Assembly (NCBI GenBank): GCA_903871935.1
Contig: CAIQIQ010000104.1
Location: 1 to 64,000, forward strand
Length of the DNA: 64,000 nt
Source: an uncultured Phycisphaerales bacterium
Lineage (GTDB): Bacteria; Planctomycetota; Phycisphaerae; Tepidisphaerales; Tepidisphaeraceae
Direction: 5' to 3'
Shown: positions 51,336-60,802 of the stretch, one piece after another
Position numbering within the stretch: position 1 is the stretch's first letter
Layout of the letters: each line of letters begins with the position of its first letter
Made by a program: the position numbers and the translations under genes
Notes under the pieces: generated by a model
Seen by the model: only the letters and a program-made list of their open reading frames with translations
Told to the model about the DNA's origin: nothing
Databases searched by the model: none

Positions 51336-54092
51336 TCACGGCCTGGCTTGGCGTGCGATGAGCGCCTTGGGCGAGGTGCCGTCGGCAACCTTGGTTACTT
51401 TTATGGCGCAGGCTTTGTACTCAGGGGTCTTGGTGACATTGTCATAGGCATCGATGGTCAACACATTGCCGCACGCCTCGAAGAAATGGAACGATGTCCA
51501 GCACAGGCCCAGCGGCGAGCGATCGGTTACCCAGGCTTTGAGCGTAATGGAACCACGACGGCTGGTGGCGGCCACCATATCACCAGTCTTGATCCCAAGG
51601 CGGCCGGCGTCCGCCTCGCTGATCTCAAGTAGTTCCTCGGGGAACATCGCTTCGAGGCCGACGGAATTGCGGGTCTGCGTGCCGGTGTGATAGTGCCACA
51701 GCCGCCGGCCGGTCGAGAGGATAAGAGGATACTCACTATCCGGCGGCTCCGCCTGCTGGCGATAGTCGGTGCGGCAGAACAGGCCCTTGCCGCGGGTGAA
51801 CTTCCCATCGAGGTGCAGGATCGGGGTGCCGGGATGCTCAAGAGTCGGGCAGGGCCACTGGATGCCAATCTTCTCGATTCGCGAATAGGTGATGCCGGCC
51901 ATCGCCGTGCTGGTTCGGCGCATGTCCTCCCAGACGGCCTGGGCAGAGGTGAAACGCAAATCCACGCCCAAGCGCTGGGCCAGTTGCTGAACGATCCACC
52001 ATGTCGGCCGGGCCTCGCCGGGTGGTTCAACCGCTTTGCGCAGCCGCTGCACGCGACGTTCCAGGTTCGAGTAGGTGCCATCATCCTCATTGAAACAGAC
52101 ATCGGGCAAGATGACGTCGGCGTACTGCGTGGTCAGATTCTGGAAGATGTCCACGACCACAAAGAACTCCAGAGCCTGGATCTCCTTGATGGTCTTGGCC
52201 ATGTTCGGCTCGGTCTGCACGGTATTATCGCCGACACAGAAGAGAACTTTGGTGCCACCATCCTGGGCCTTGTGCAGCATGGTGGGAAGCATGTATCCCG
52301 GTTTGGTGGGCACTGAGGGCACACCCCAGTCGCGAGCCATTTTCTCGGCCACCCGCGGATCGTTCACGCTCTGGTAGTTGTGGTGGACATTGGGCAAAGC
52401 GCCCATGTCACACGCGCCTTGTACGTTGTTCTGGCCGCGCAGTGGATTGACGCCTCCGCCGCGTTTGCCCAAATGACCCAGCACCATCTGCAGATTGGCG
52501 ATGGTATTGACGTTATCGGTTCCGCAAATGTGCTCGGTGATGCCAAGACAGTAGATAATGCTCACGTTCTTGGCGGTGCCGAGCGCCCGCGCCACCTTGC
52601 GCATCATCTCGACCGGCACCCCGCAGATCTCCGAGGCCTTTTCTACCGGATAATCTTCCACCCATTTGCGGATGTCGTCGGGATTCTCCGTGCAATTACG
52701 CAGGAACGTTTCATTCTGCCAGCCGTTCTTGAAGATCTCGTGTATCAAGCCGTTCAAGAAAGGTACGTCGGTGCCCACGCGATGTTGCACATAGAGCGAC
52801 GCCCAGTGTGCCAGATCGATCTTCCGCGGATCGCAGACAATCAACGTAGCGCCACTCTTCGCGGCACGCTTGACATAGTACGACACGACCGGATGCGCTT
52901 CGGTCATGTTCGATCCGATGACGAACAGGACATGTGCTTCGAGAATCTCGTCGATCGAGTTGGTGGCGGCCCCGCTGCCGAACGCTGTAGCCAGTCCGGC
53001 AACGGTGGGGGCGTGGCATGTGCGGGCGCAGTGATCGATGTTGTTGGTCCCAATGACCGCGCGGGTGAACTTGGCGATGGCGTAATTGTTCTCGTTGGTG
53101 ATGCGTCCCGAACCCAGCGCGGAGAAAACATCCGGGCCATGCTTGTCCACGATCCCCTTGATGCGCTCGGCGGCATAGTCCAACGCGTCCTCCCATGAAA
53201 CGCGAACGTGCTTGCCGTTCTTGCGAATCATCGGATGAGTCAGACGGTTGTGGCTGGCATGAAACTCGTAGCCATACCTCCCTTTGACACACAGCATGCC
53301 GTCATTGGGCGCGACCTCTCGGCCGGTGATGCGAACGACGCGGTTGGCCTGCCGATCTACATGCAGGGCTATCTGGCAACCAACTCCGCAATACGGACAG
53401 GTGGTATTGACCTTTTCGGTTGCGAAGCTGCGCCCCTTGCCGCGACTCTTCTTATCGATGATCGCGCCAACCGGGCACATCTGTGCGCACTCGCCGCATT
53501 GCACGCAGGATGACTCGCCCATCTTGAGGTCATCATTACAGATGATGCGGGCCTGGCTGCCGCGCTTGCCAAGTTCAAGCACCTCATTGACCACCACATT
53601 GTTGCAGGCGGCGATACATCGGCCGCACTTGATGCACTTGCGGCGGTCCAGCGCCACCATCTCGGCCGAATCGTCCAGCGGCTCCACCGGATCATTGACG
53701 ATATAGCTCGGCGCTTCGATGCCGAGCTCGTACGCGGCATCCTGCAGTTCGCAGCTCCCGTTGCGCTCGCAGGACATGCAGTTGTGCTGGCCGTTGACGA
53801 GCATCAACTCGACTACGCACTTCCGCGCCTCGGTGATCTGTTTGGAATGCGTCTTGACGACCATCCCATCGCTTGCCGGTAGCGAGCAGGACGCCTGCAG
53901 CCCCCGCATCTTCTCCACCTCGACCACGCATACCCGGCAGGTGGCGCACGGCCCGGTCTTGCGGTGGTAGCACAGCGACGGAATCTTGATCCCGTTTTCG
54001 CGAGCTATCTCCAAGACCGTCTGGCCTGCCGTGAAATGGAAGAACTTTCCGTCGAGCGTGATCTTCGGGCCGGGCGCGACTGTCGATGGCAT
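51336..54092 (-). CDS. fdhA: Formate dehydrogenase catalytic subunit, Cys-type Mo/W enzyme
   Basis: 918 aa. N-terminal electron wires in order: [2Fe-2S] (Cys41, 49, 52, 69), His/Cys cluster (His103, Cys105, 108, 114), two [4Fe-4S] (Cys153, 156, 159, 163 and 196, 199, 202, 206) and the catalytic-site [4Fe-4S] (Cys232, 235, 239, 268). The bis-MGD domain contains NNIDHCARTCHAPTVAGL, in which Cys359 takes the selenocysteine position next to His360. This is the formate dehydrogenase type that works with NuoE/F-like partners (CO2/formate interconversion). The start ATG 54092 was preferred to TTG 54098. It follows the formate-THF ligase gene. Confidence 0.93.
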   Translation of the reverse strand: MPSTVAPGPKITLDGKFFHFTAGQTVLEIARENGIKIPSLCYHRKTGPCATCRVCVVEVEKMRGLQASCSLPASDGMVVKTHSKQITEARKCVVELMLVNGQHNCMSCERNGSCELQDAAYELGIEAPSYIVNDPVEPLDDSAEMVALDRRKCIKCGRCIAACNNVVVNEVLELGKRGSQARIICNDDLKMGESSCVQCGECAQMCPVGAIIDKKSRGKGRSFATEKVNTTCPYCGVGCQIALHVDRQANRVVRITGREVAPNDGMLCVKGRYGYEFHASHNRLTHPMIRKNGKHVRVSWEDALDYAAERIKGIVDKHGPDVFSALGSGRITNENNYAIAKFTRAVIGTNNIDHCARTCHAPTVAGLATAFGSGAATNSIDEILEAHVLFVIGSNMTEAHPVVSYYVKRAAKSGATLIVCDPRKIDLAHWASLYVQHRVGTDVPFLNGLIHEIFKNGWQNETFLRNCTENPDDIRKWVEDYPVEKASEICGVPVEMMRKVARALGTAKNVSIIYCLGITEHICGTDNVNTIANLQMVLGHLGKRGGGVNPLRGQNNVQGACDMGALPNVHHNYQSVNDPRVAEKMARDWGVPSVPTKPGYMLPTMLHKAQDGGTKVLFCVGDNTVQTEPNMAKTIKEIQALEFFVVVDIFQNLTTQYADVILPDVCFNEDDGTYSNLERRVQRLRKAVEPPGEARPTWWIVQQLAQRLGVDLRFTSAQAVWEDMRRTSTAMAGITYSRIEKIGIQWPCPTLEHPGTPILHLDGKFTRGKGLFCRTDYRQQAEPPDSEYPLILSTGRRLWHYHTGTQTRNSVGLEAMFPEELLEISEADAGRLGIKTGDMVAATSRRGSITLKAWVTDRSPLGLCWTSFHFFEACGNVLTIDAYDNVTKTPEYKACAIKVTKVADGTSPKALIARQARP

Positions 54093-54111
54093 GTACAACC
54101 CCCAAACAAGG

Positions 54112-55803
54112 TTACGAGAGTCCGGTGGTGTTCCCGTCTTCGTCCAGGTCGATGATCTCGGCCACCGGCTGCTTGGGCAGTCCCGGCATGGTCATGATGT
54201 CTCCGGTAAGGACGACCACAAAGCCGGCGCCGGCCGAGACATTTACATCACGTATAGGCACATCGAAATTCGCCGGCCGCCCGCGAAGCAGCGGATCGGT
54301 CGAGAACGAATACTGCGTCTTCGCCATGCACACCGGCAGTTTGCCATAGCCGGCGCTCTCAAGCTCCTTGAACCTGATGCGCACCTTCTGGTCCGCCACG
54401 ATGTCGGTGGCGCCATAGATGCGCTGCGCGACAGTCTTTACCTTGTCCCACAAGGGCATGTCGCAGGGATAGGTAAGCTGAAGCTTCGCCTTGGGTCCGC
54501 TGGTCAGGTGCACGATCTCGTTGGCTATGCCCATCGCGCCCAGGCCGCCATCGGCCCAGTGCGTGGCCTTGATGGCTCTCACATTCACCGCGGCGCAACC
54601 CTTTTCGATGGCCGCAACTTCTTCAGCGGTATCGGATGAGAAGTGGTTAATCGCCACGACGACAGGCAGGCCCCAGCCCTTGATGTTCTCAATGTGCTTG
54701 ATCAGGTTGGGCATGCCCTTCTCAACCGCAGCCACATTCGGTTCCTTGAGGTTCTCCTTGGCGACGCCGCCGTGCATCTTCAGGGCACGCACCGTGGCAA
54801 CCAGAACCACCGCATCCGGGGCAAGCCCCGCCTGGCGGCACTTGATATCGATGAACTTTTCCGCGCCCAAGTCGGCGCCGAAACCGGCCTCGGTAACCGT
54901 GTATTCGCTCAACCCCATCGCCATCTTCGTGGCAAGAACGCTGTTGCAGCCGTGGGCGATGTTGGCAAAGGGTCCGCCATGCACAAACGCAGGCGAGTTC
55001 TCCAGCGTTTGCACCAAGTTCGGCTTGATGGCATCTTTCAGAAGCACAGCCATTGCCCCATGAACCTTGATCTGGGCCGCGGTCACCGGCTTCTTGTCAT
55101 AGCTGTAGGCGACAATCACCTTGCCCAGACGCTCCTTGAGTTCGAACAGCGTCTCCGAGAGGCAGAAGATCGCCATGACCTCGGAAGCCACGGTGATGTC
55201 AAAGCCGGCTTCCCGTGGCTGGCCGTTGGCCGACCCACCCAGGCCGACGACGATGTGGCGCAGGGCGCGGTCGTTCATATCCACCACGCGCTTCCAGAGG
55301 ATGCGCGTAGGGTCAATCCGCAGGGCGTTGCCATGCGTGATGTGATTATCGATGCACGCCGAGAGAAGGTTGTGGGCGGTAGTGATGGCGTGGAAGTCGC
55401 CGGTGAAGTGGAGATTGATGTCCTCCATCGGCACCACCTGTGAATACCCGCCGCCGGCCGCCCCGCCTTTGATGCCAAAGCATGGGCCAAGAGAGGGCTC
55501 GCGAATGCAGACGGTCGCCTTCTTTCCCAGGCGGTTCAGCGCATCGGTCAGGCCGATGGTGGTGGTGGTCTTGCCCTCGCCGGCCGGCGTGGGCGTGATC
55601 GCCGTCACCAGGATCAGTTTGCCGGGCTTCTTGTCCTTCAGTCGTTTGTAGAGGTCCAGTGAGATCTTGGCTTTCACCTTGCCGTAGTGTTCGCAATCCT
55701 CATGGGCAATGCCGAGTTTCTCGGCAATGCGCTCGATGGGCAGCATCTTGGCCGCGCGGGCGATCTCGATATCAGGGGGGACAACCTTGGTCACGGTGGA
55801 CAT
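54112..55803 (-). CDS. fhs: Formate-tetrahydrofolate ligase
   Basis: 563 aa, full length. It uses ATP to attach formate to THF, giving 10-formyl-THF. Visible are the P-loop region [20 protein letters not shown] (71-90), [23 protein letters not shown], and [24 protein letters not shown]. It uses formate made or consumed by the neighbouring formate dehydrogenase. The start at 55803 follows GGAG. The upstream gap contains copy 3 of the 26-nt repeat. Confidence 0.95.
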   Translation of the reverse strand: MSTVTKVVPPDIEIARAAKMLPIERIAEKLGIAHEDCEHYGKVKAKISLDLYKRLKDKKPGKLILVTAITPTPAGEGKTTTTIGLTDALNRLGKKATVCIREPSLGPCFGIKGGAAGGGYSQVVPMEDINLHFTGDFHAITTAHNLLSACIDNHITHGNALRIDPTRILWKRVVDMNDRALRHIVVGLGGSANGQPREAGFDITVASEVMAIFCLSETLFELKERLGKVIVAYSYDKKPVTAAQIKVHGAMAVLLKDAIKPNLVQTLENSPAFVHGGPFANIAHGCNSVLATKMAMGLSEYTVTEAGFGADLGAEKFIDIKCRQAGLAPDAVVLVATVRALKMHGGVAKENLKEPNVAAVEKGMPNLIKHIENIKGWGLPVVVAINHFSSDTAEEVAAIEKGCAAVNVRAIKATHWADGGLGAMGIANEIVHLTSGPKAKLQLTYPCDMPLWDKVKTVAQRIYGATDIVADQKVRIRFKELESAGYGKLPVCMAKTQYSFSTDPLLRGRPANFDVPIRDVNVSAGAGFVVVLTGDIMTMPGLPKQPVAEIIDLDEDGNTTGLS

Positions 55804-55817
55804 GCATACTCCAGCAG

Positions 55818-55843
55818 TAGTGATTATTGATTATTCCGTAACG
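55818..55843 (+). repeat. Dispersed 26-nt repeat, copy 3
   Basis: Identical to the first 26 bases at 19441 and one base different from 6344. It lies inside the acsE-fhs gap, just upstream of the fhs ribosome-binding site (which is on the other strand). Confidence 0.75.
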
Positions 55844-55866
55844 GCAGCATTCGTTCGTAACACGCG

Positions 55867-56730
55867 TCAGGCATAGAACTGTTGCACGCGCATGATCACG
55901 TCGAAGCCGTCCAGGGCCAGGCATTCCCGGATGCACTTCATGGCTGGATGATCGGGCGAAAGCACCTCATAGTTACGCTTTACAGACCCGATGATGTGAT
56001 CCAGCCCCAGCGGCATCGCAATCATAAGGAATGCGCTTTCCAGCGGGGCCTTGGTAGGAGCGCCGGCCGCGGTCTTGGGCGGAAGCTGAACGGTGAAGTT
56101 GGAAAGGCCAACAGACATATGGACGCCCTTGAACGTCGGATCGGCGTGGATCAGGCGCATGGTCTCGACAATGCGCTTGAGATGGCCCTCGGAGTCCATG
56201 CCAATGGGGGCGATCGCCGGATCGATGATACAGTCGGAGACGGCGATACCGTTCTTCTTTGCCTCCGCGATCAGCAGCTTGGCGGTGTCATAGCACTCCT
56301 GAGCCGTGTGGTTGGGCTGCGGTTTCCCGCCTTCCATGCGCTCGGAGATCAGGAGGATCGGCCGGACCGGCGTGAGCTTGTTCAGGGCAAACATCTCCGT
56401 GCGCAACGCGGAGATGGAGTTCAGGATCGGCGCTTTGCCGCCGCAGCGCTTGAGGTCCAGGGCCTTCACACCGGCCTCGGCCATCGCCGGGTCCGGCGTG
56501 TCGATGGAGATCGGCTTGGCAGTAACGCCTTGAACCTTGCGAACCATGTCGGCCAGGAACTCGGCCGACCGCTGACCGACGTTGACGTCAATGTACCCTG
56601 CGCCACCCTCATCCTGGCTCTTGGCCAGGTTCTTCAACCCCTCGATGTCATTTGCATCAAAGAGCTTCTTGGTTGAAGGAACCGAATCGTTGATCGATTC
56701 GCCGATGATCGTCAAACTTGCAATTGCCAT
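55867..56730 (-). CDS. acsE: Methyltetrahydrofolate:corrinoid methyltransferase-like (AcsE-like, pterin-binding)
   Basis: 287 aa, a pterin-binding (DHPS-like) TIM barrel. Typical parts are ASLTIIGESINDSVP, YIDVNVGQRSAEFLADMV, PISIDTPDPAMAEAGVKAL, APILNSISAL, DCIIDPAIAPIG and MSVGLSNFTVQLPP. AcsE passes the methyl of methyl-THF to a corrinoid protein in the Wood-Ljungdahl pathway. Its neighbours make methyl-THF, which supports the assignment, but no corrinoid protein or CODH/ACS is present, so the methyl acceptor is open. ATG 56730 is the second of two adjacent ATGs; AGGAGAG precedes it. Confidence 0.8.
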   Translation of the reverse strand: MAIASLTIIGESINDSVPSTKKLFDANDIEGLKNLAKSQDEGGAGYIDVNVGQRSAEFLADMVRKVQGVTAKPISIDTPDPAMAEAGVKALDLKRCGGKAPILNSISALRTEMFALNKLTPVRPILLISERMEGGKPQPNHTAQECYDTAKLLIAEAKKNGIAVSDCIIDPAIAPIGMDSEGHLKRIVETMRLIHADPTFKGVHMSVGLSNFTVQLPPKTAAGAPTKAPLESAFLMIAMPLGLDHIIGSVKRNYEVLSPDHPAMKCIRECLALDGFDVIMRVQQFYA

Positions 56731-56775
56731 CATCTCTCCTGTTGGTTCAGTTGGTCTGGGCGTTCATGTTAGTTG

Positions 56776-56817
56776 TTGATTGTTGATTGAGAAAACGATC
56801 CGTCAATCAACAATCAA
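56776..56817. repeat. Perfect 15-bp inverted repeat between metF and acsE
   Basis: TTGATTGTTGATTGA (56776-56790), a 12-nt loop, and TCAATCAACAATCAA (56803-56817). The A/T-rich hairpin lies between cistrons and could trim or stabilise mRNA, setting the ratio of MetF to the downstream enzymes. Confidence 0.7.
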
Positions 56818-56828
56818 TGATCAACAGA

Positions 56829-58397
56829 TCATTTCTTCTTCGCGCTATGGTCCCGGCCGAGGAACGTGTTCGCCCAGGCGCTGGTGTTTTCCAGCCTGCC
56901 GTCGACGAATAAGGCATCACCGTCGAGCATGTGCTCGGCTTCACCATAGTACTTCAGGCGGTCGTATGCACGAGTCCAGATGCAGTCTTTGTCGCCCATT
57001 TCGCAGCGGCCGTCGAAGCTTCCGCCACAGGGGCCATTCCGGCCGCACTTCGAGCAGCTCTGCCTTGGGCAGAGGTAGGCACAATCCGGCAGCGAACAGT
57101 CGCCGCAGTCCTTGCAGCCGTAGGCCCAGGCCTTGCCGGCGAACTCCAGCGAATGCAGCGACCGCGCCAGCAGGCCATCTTTGTTCTTGTCGAGCTTCTC
57201 GTAAATGCCTTTGGCGGCGTCGAACATGGTGGTGCCGGGCGTGAAGACTTCCTTGTGCACGGCACGAGCCATCCGGTAGCCGACTGTGACGTTCTTCGTC
57301 TTGGCTGGGCTCTTCAGCGACTCGATGTACTGCTTGTTCAGTTTGCCTGGGATGCCCAGCTTCGTGGTTGGGTCCTGCTCGAAGAGATAGAACTCGTTCT
57401 CCTGCGGGAACTGCAGCTCTTTAACGAATTCCTTCCAGTCGTTCTCGGCAAAGCTGTCGGCCAGTTCGATGACCTTAAAGAACGTCTCGGCTTTGCTCGC
57501 ACCGGCAAGATAGCCCGCGGCAAAGCCCATCCCTTTGAAACAGGCCAGCTGTTTGGCGGCCAGTTCCTGGAAGAACTTTACTCCCTTGTCGGGACTGGCC
57601 GCCTGTTTCTCTGCCAGTTCCTTGAGTTGGTTGCTGACCACGCAACCGGCGATCTTGTTGGCGTTGAACATCGTGGCGACGGTCTTGTTCAGCAGGTAGA
57701 CGTTGCCGATGATCGGCCGGGGCATGCTGGCCCATTCCAGGAAGAGCTTCACCTCGTGGAATTTCCGCATGTCGTAGCCAAGCTGCGGAATGACCCACTG
57801 GGCGCCGGAGCGAACTTTGCGGGCGAGCTTGAAGTATTGCGGCATGAGCTCGCGCTCATGCCGTTTGAAGGGCGAGACCGCAGTGCCGATGAAGAAGTCC
57901 GTCTTGGGCAGCGTTTCGATGTCACCCTTGCGCCCCGGCACCTGCAGCCCCTGGTTCATGGAGTTGAGCATGGAGACCAACGCACAGGAATCGAGGTCAA
58001 ACACGCCGCGAGCGACGCCGTTGTAGCCGGTTGTGGGCAGGTCGCCGGTAAGGACAAGGATGTTGTTGAACCCCTCGGCCGCATAGCGCCACGCGGAAGA
58101 CTCTAACGCATTGCGGTTCAAGTCTTTACAGGTGAGATGGACGACGATTTCGCACGCCTTGGCGCGGAGGATATGGGCCAGCCAGTCCGGAGGCAGCATG
58201 GGATTACCACCGGGGTTATCGGTCACGCTGATCCAGCCGATGCGCGGATCGGCCGCCAGGGCATTGCCAAGTTCCACCAGCTTGCTCTTAGGCGAGGCAT
58301 CAGCAATTCCGCGAGTGGTCACTAACTCCGCACCGTAGTAAAACCGGCCTTCGGTGAGCATCTGACGGAATTGAACACCGGACTTATCATGAATCAT
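56829..58397 (-). CDS. metF: Methylenetetrahydrofolate reductase with MetV-like C-terminus
   Basis: 522 aa; first gene of the C1/molybdenum operon. The N-terminal part (20-300) is a MetF barrel (FYYGAELVTTRGI, GWISVTDNPGGNPMLPP, FNNILVLTGDLP, FDLDSCALVSMLN, DFFIGTAVSP). The C-terminal part (about 415-500) has the cysteine-rich CKDCGDCSLPDCAYLC and CSKCGRNGPCGG segment that MetV or zinc/FeS-bearing MetF partners carry in acetogens. One chain thus combines both. It reduces methylene-THF to methyl-THF. The start at 58397 has GAAGGA upstream. No clear promoter can be named in the 214-bp divergent gap. Confidence 0.9.
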   Translation of the reverse strand: MIHDKSGVQFRQMLTEGRFYYGAELVTTRGIADASPKSKLVELGNALAADPRIGWISVTDNPGGNPMLPPDWLAHILRAKACEIVVHLTCKDLNRNALESSAWRYAAEGFNNILVLTGDLPTTGYNGVARGVFDLDSCALVSMLNSMNQGLQVPGRKGDIETLPKTDFFIGTAVSPFKRHERELMPQYFKLARKVRSGAQWVIPQLGYDMRKFHEVKLFLEWASMPRPIIGNVYLLNKTVATMFNANKIAGCVVSNQLKELAEKQAASPDKGVKFFQELAAKQLACFKGMGFAAGYLAGASKAETFFKVIELADSFAENDWKEFVKELQFPQENEFYLFEQDPTTKLGIPGKLNKQYIESLKSPAKTKNVTVGYRMARAVHKEVFTPGTTMFDAAKGIYEKLDKNKDGLLARSLHSLEFAGKAWAYGCKDCGDCSLPDCAYLCPRQSCSKCGRNGPCGGSFDGRCEMGDKDCIWTRAYDRLKYYGEAEHMLDGDALFVDGRLENTSAWANTFLGRDHSAKKK

Positions 58398-58611
58398 CGG
58401 AAGACCAATCCTTCACCGCAGAGTATTCCACGGCATCGAGCATTGTGCCTCGGTCAAGGGGTGTCTAGATAGTGTGACAAAGCTTTTTCGTGGTAAATTG
58501 GTGCTCGTGGTGTCATCCTCTATACAGGAATTGGGGCTGCGCGACTGTGGGAAGGGGAACTTGGCAGTAGTCGAGGCATCTCAGTAGAGTATGGAAGTGC
58601 TGAGGTGGACT

Positions 58612-60153
58612 ATGCCCCAAACGACGATGTTACCAGCCAGACTGGTCTTTGGCCTGTCTCTTCTCGCTGGGATCGCCGGTGCCCAAACGTTTCCTGTGTC
58701 CGCACCGGTTGCAGGGCGATCGGTGGGCCAAACCGGGTTAGCATCGCTTTCAGATGTGCAAGTGCTGGATGAGTATCAGGCGGCCGCCAAGGCGCTCGAG
58801 GGACAGGCAACCGTTCCCAGTGACGATCCGCTTAGGCTGGCATCCATCCCGATGGATGATGGCGTGACTCGTTTCGCCAAGGCGCGAGCGGAGATTCTCT
58901 GTCGTGGTACGCGGATGGTTCCCGCGCTGGTCGAATTGCTCAACGCAGAGGTGCCGCAGAACCGCAGGGGCGTTGGCGACCGACCGCCAATGTCGCTTAG
59001 TGGCAACACTATGGATCTGATGGTGCAGCTGGACGATCCACGCCCTGTGCCCACGCTGGTTGAGATTCTCGACGGCTTTGATGGGAAGGCGAGTCGCGCC
59101 GAGCAGAAACTGGCGCAGGGTGCGCTGGCACAGTTGACCCGGTGCAGTTTCGTTCGGCTGACGCCGCGCAGTAGTGACTATGACCGGGCTGTGCAGAGCA
59201 CGAAGGCCGTGGAAGGTGAGCTATCTCCCGATCCCCATGATATCGCCAGACGCTACCGCGAGTGGCTGGCCGGCGAAGGCAAGGACCCCGCCCAATGGAT
59301 GGCGATCTCCCGTCGGCGCGCGCACGAGTTGCTGGGGTCAGCGAACCTCGATGACGTCTATTGTGCCGCCGCGTTCTTGAACGCCAATGGTGACAACCAG
59401 ACCGAGATCACCGTCACCCGGCTGACCGAGTTGATTGGCGGAATGAAACCAGGCAAGAAAAGAGATCAGTGGCTCTATGGAGGGCAGCCGATTCCGGGCC
59501 ATATCACCCAGTGGGTGTCATTTCTGGCCGACCACGGGCCATTGGCCCGCCCCGGAGCACAGGTGATCATTCGGGTGCACCGTTTTTACGGCCCCTCCAC
59601 CATGTACAGGGATTTGGAGCATGTGGGCGGAATGCAGATCCTCGCTTACCTCTGCGAGGAGTGTCTTCCGCGGATTGACCCACAAGTCACGCGGATCAGA
59701 AGTGACCCCGCTACCCCTAAAGGGTTTGCCAGCGACGACCCGCGCTCAGAGTGGCTCCAGTGCGATTTCTATTGCTCCCTCGCCATCGATCGTTGGGCGG
59801 GCCGCCGCTTCGCCTCTAATACCGAGCGACGGGCATGGTGGCAGGCGAACATGGACAAGAGCGATGAGCAGCGGTTGCGTGAGGGACTGCCAACGCTGGC
59901 TGCGCAGGCGGATGGCGTTGACCCCAAGGATGTGTGGGCGCGATCCCTGTTGCGCATGATCGCACCGGACTTTCCCGACGTCGGGAGTAACTTTCGGCAC
60001 CAGAGGCGCCTGCTTTGGATCGAGCAGTACCACGATACGATGTTTCTCGCGGCGACCCAGCCATCGCGGGTCTCGGCGGTTCCCTGGGTGCGTGAGCATG
60101 CTGAGGCGTTCACGTTTGACCCGGCCACAGGGACATTGCGGCTGGCGAAGTGA
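58612..60153 (+). CDS. Secreted protein of unknown function
   Basis: About 513 aa with a signal peptide (LPARLVFGLSLLAGIAGAQ). The body has HEAT/armadillo-like helices in the middle (VPALVELLNAEV, VPTLVEILDGFDGKASRAEQKLAQGALAQL), the pattern of planctomycete proteins that monitor or scaffold. The C-terminal half is Trp/Arg-rich. GAGGTGGACT precedes ATG 58612; ATG 58591 is possible. It faces the metF operon divergently across a 214-bp gap. No enzymatic motif is apparent. Confidence 0.7.
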   Translation: MPQTTMLPARLVFGLSLLAGIAGAQTFPVSAPVAGRSVGQTGLASLSDVQVLDEYQAAAKALEGQATVPSDDPLRLASIPMDDGVTRFAKARAEILCRGTRMVPALVELLNAEVPQNRRGVGDRPPMSLSGNTMDLMVQLDDPRPVPTLVEILDGFDGKASRAEQKLAQGALAQLTRCSFVRLTPRSSDYDRAVQSTKAVEGELSPDPHDIARRYREWLAGEGKDPAQWMAISRRRAHELLGSANLDDVYCAAAFLNANGDNQTEITVTRLTELIGGMKPGKKRDQWLYGGQPIPGHITQWVSFLADHGPLARPGAQVIIRVHRFYGPSTMYRDLEHVGGMQILAYLCEECLPRIDPQVTRIRSDPATPKGFASDDPRSEWLQCDFYCSLAIDRWAGRRFASNTERRAWWQANMDKSDEQRLREGLPTLAAQADGVDPKDVWARSLLRMIAPDFPDVGSNFRHQRRLLWIEQYHDTMFLAATQPSRVSAVPWVREHAEAFTFDPATGTLRLAK

Positions 60154-60233
60154 TTGCTCTGGGAGGAACCGGGGGAAACGTAAGTAGTCCTGTTCTCTTG
60201 TAGCCATTGGTCGGCGGAATCTGGCCAACCCAT

Positions 60234-60539
60234 TCACGCCGCGACAACTGCCCTCAGGCTCTGGGCCACCAGTGCCGCGCGACTCATCCCGTGTTCTTTG
60301 GCGTACAGATCCGTCTGCTTTAGCAACGCTGGAGGCAGCGTCACGAGAATCCTTCGAGCCCGCTGTGATGGGTGCTTGGCAGGCCGGCCTCGGCGCTTTG
60401 CCATGTTCCACTGTTTGCGTTGCCGGGCTGTCAGTGGTTTGCCAGGGCTCAGATCTTCCTGATCATACTTTGCCACCTCGGCGTCGCGCTGCGCATCGGT
60501 CATCGCCATGAAACGTTCGTAATAGCTTTTCTTCCTCAT
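60234..60539 (-). CDS. BrnA-like ribbon-helix-helix antitoxin
   Basis: 101 aa. The C-terminal half (RARRILVTLPPALLKQTDLYAKEHGMSRAALVAQSLRAVV) is a ribbon-helix-helix. The N-terminus is charged and would bind the toxin. It follows the toxin gene with a 4-nt overlap. Toxin-first order is usual for BrnTA pairs. It likely represses its own promoter. Confidence 0.82.
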   Translation of the reverse strand: MRKKSYYERFMAMTDAQRDAEVAKYDQEDLSPGKPLTARQRKQWNMAKRRGRPAKHPSQRARRILVTLPPALLKQTDLYAKEHGMSRAALVAQSLRAVVAA

Positions 60540-60802
60540 CGCGTTCTCCGCCGGTATTGGGAAACTTCGTTCGCTGTCAGCGGCCGGGCATGGAGGACAT
60601 ACACGATGCTCGCTGGACTGAACGTGAAGATCACCTGTATATATCGCCCTCCCTGCGCCTGACCTCGGGCACGATATTTGTCATCGCCAATGTACTCAGG
60701 ATACGGACGCCTGGCATGATCAACCACATGCTCGGCCATCTCCGGAGTTATTCCGTGCTCAGCAATGTGGCTGACATTCCAGTCGTTCCATCGGAACTCC
60801 AT
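60536..60802 (-). CDS. BrnT-like toxin (DUF497)
   Basis: 88 aa. MEFRWNDWNVSHIAEHGITPEMAEHVV, then RGQAQGGRYIQVIFTFSPASIVYVLHARPLTANEVSQYRRR, is the BrnT signature: W-N..H.I..HGI at the start and a C-terminal R-P-(L/M)-T..E...Y.RR. BrnT toxins are RelE-fold ribonucleases. The start overlaps a TATAATAATG sequence, so the message is nearly leaderless. Confidence 0.88.
   Translation of the reverse strand: MEFRWNDWNVSHIAEHGITPEMAEHVVDHARRPYPEYIGDDKYRARGQAQGGRYIQVIFTFSPASIVYVLHARPLTANEVSQYRRRTR

Noticed and set aside
51336..54092. Selenocysteine in the formate dehydrogenase
   Set aside because: The catalytic position is a Cys codon (ARTCHAPT); there is no in-frame TGA to read through.
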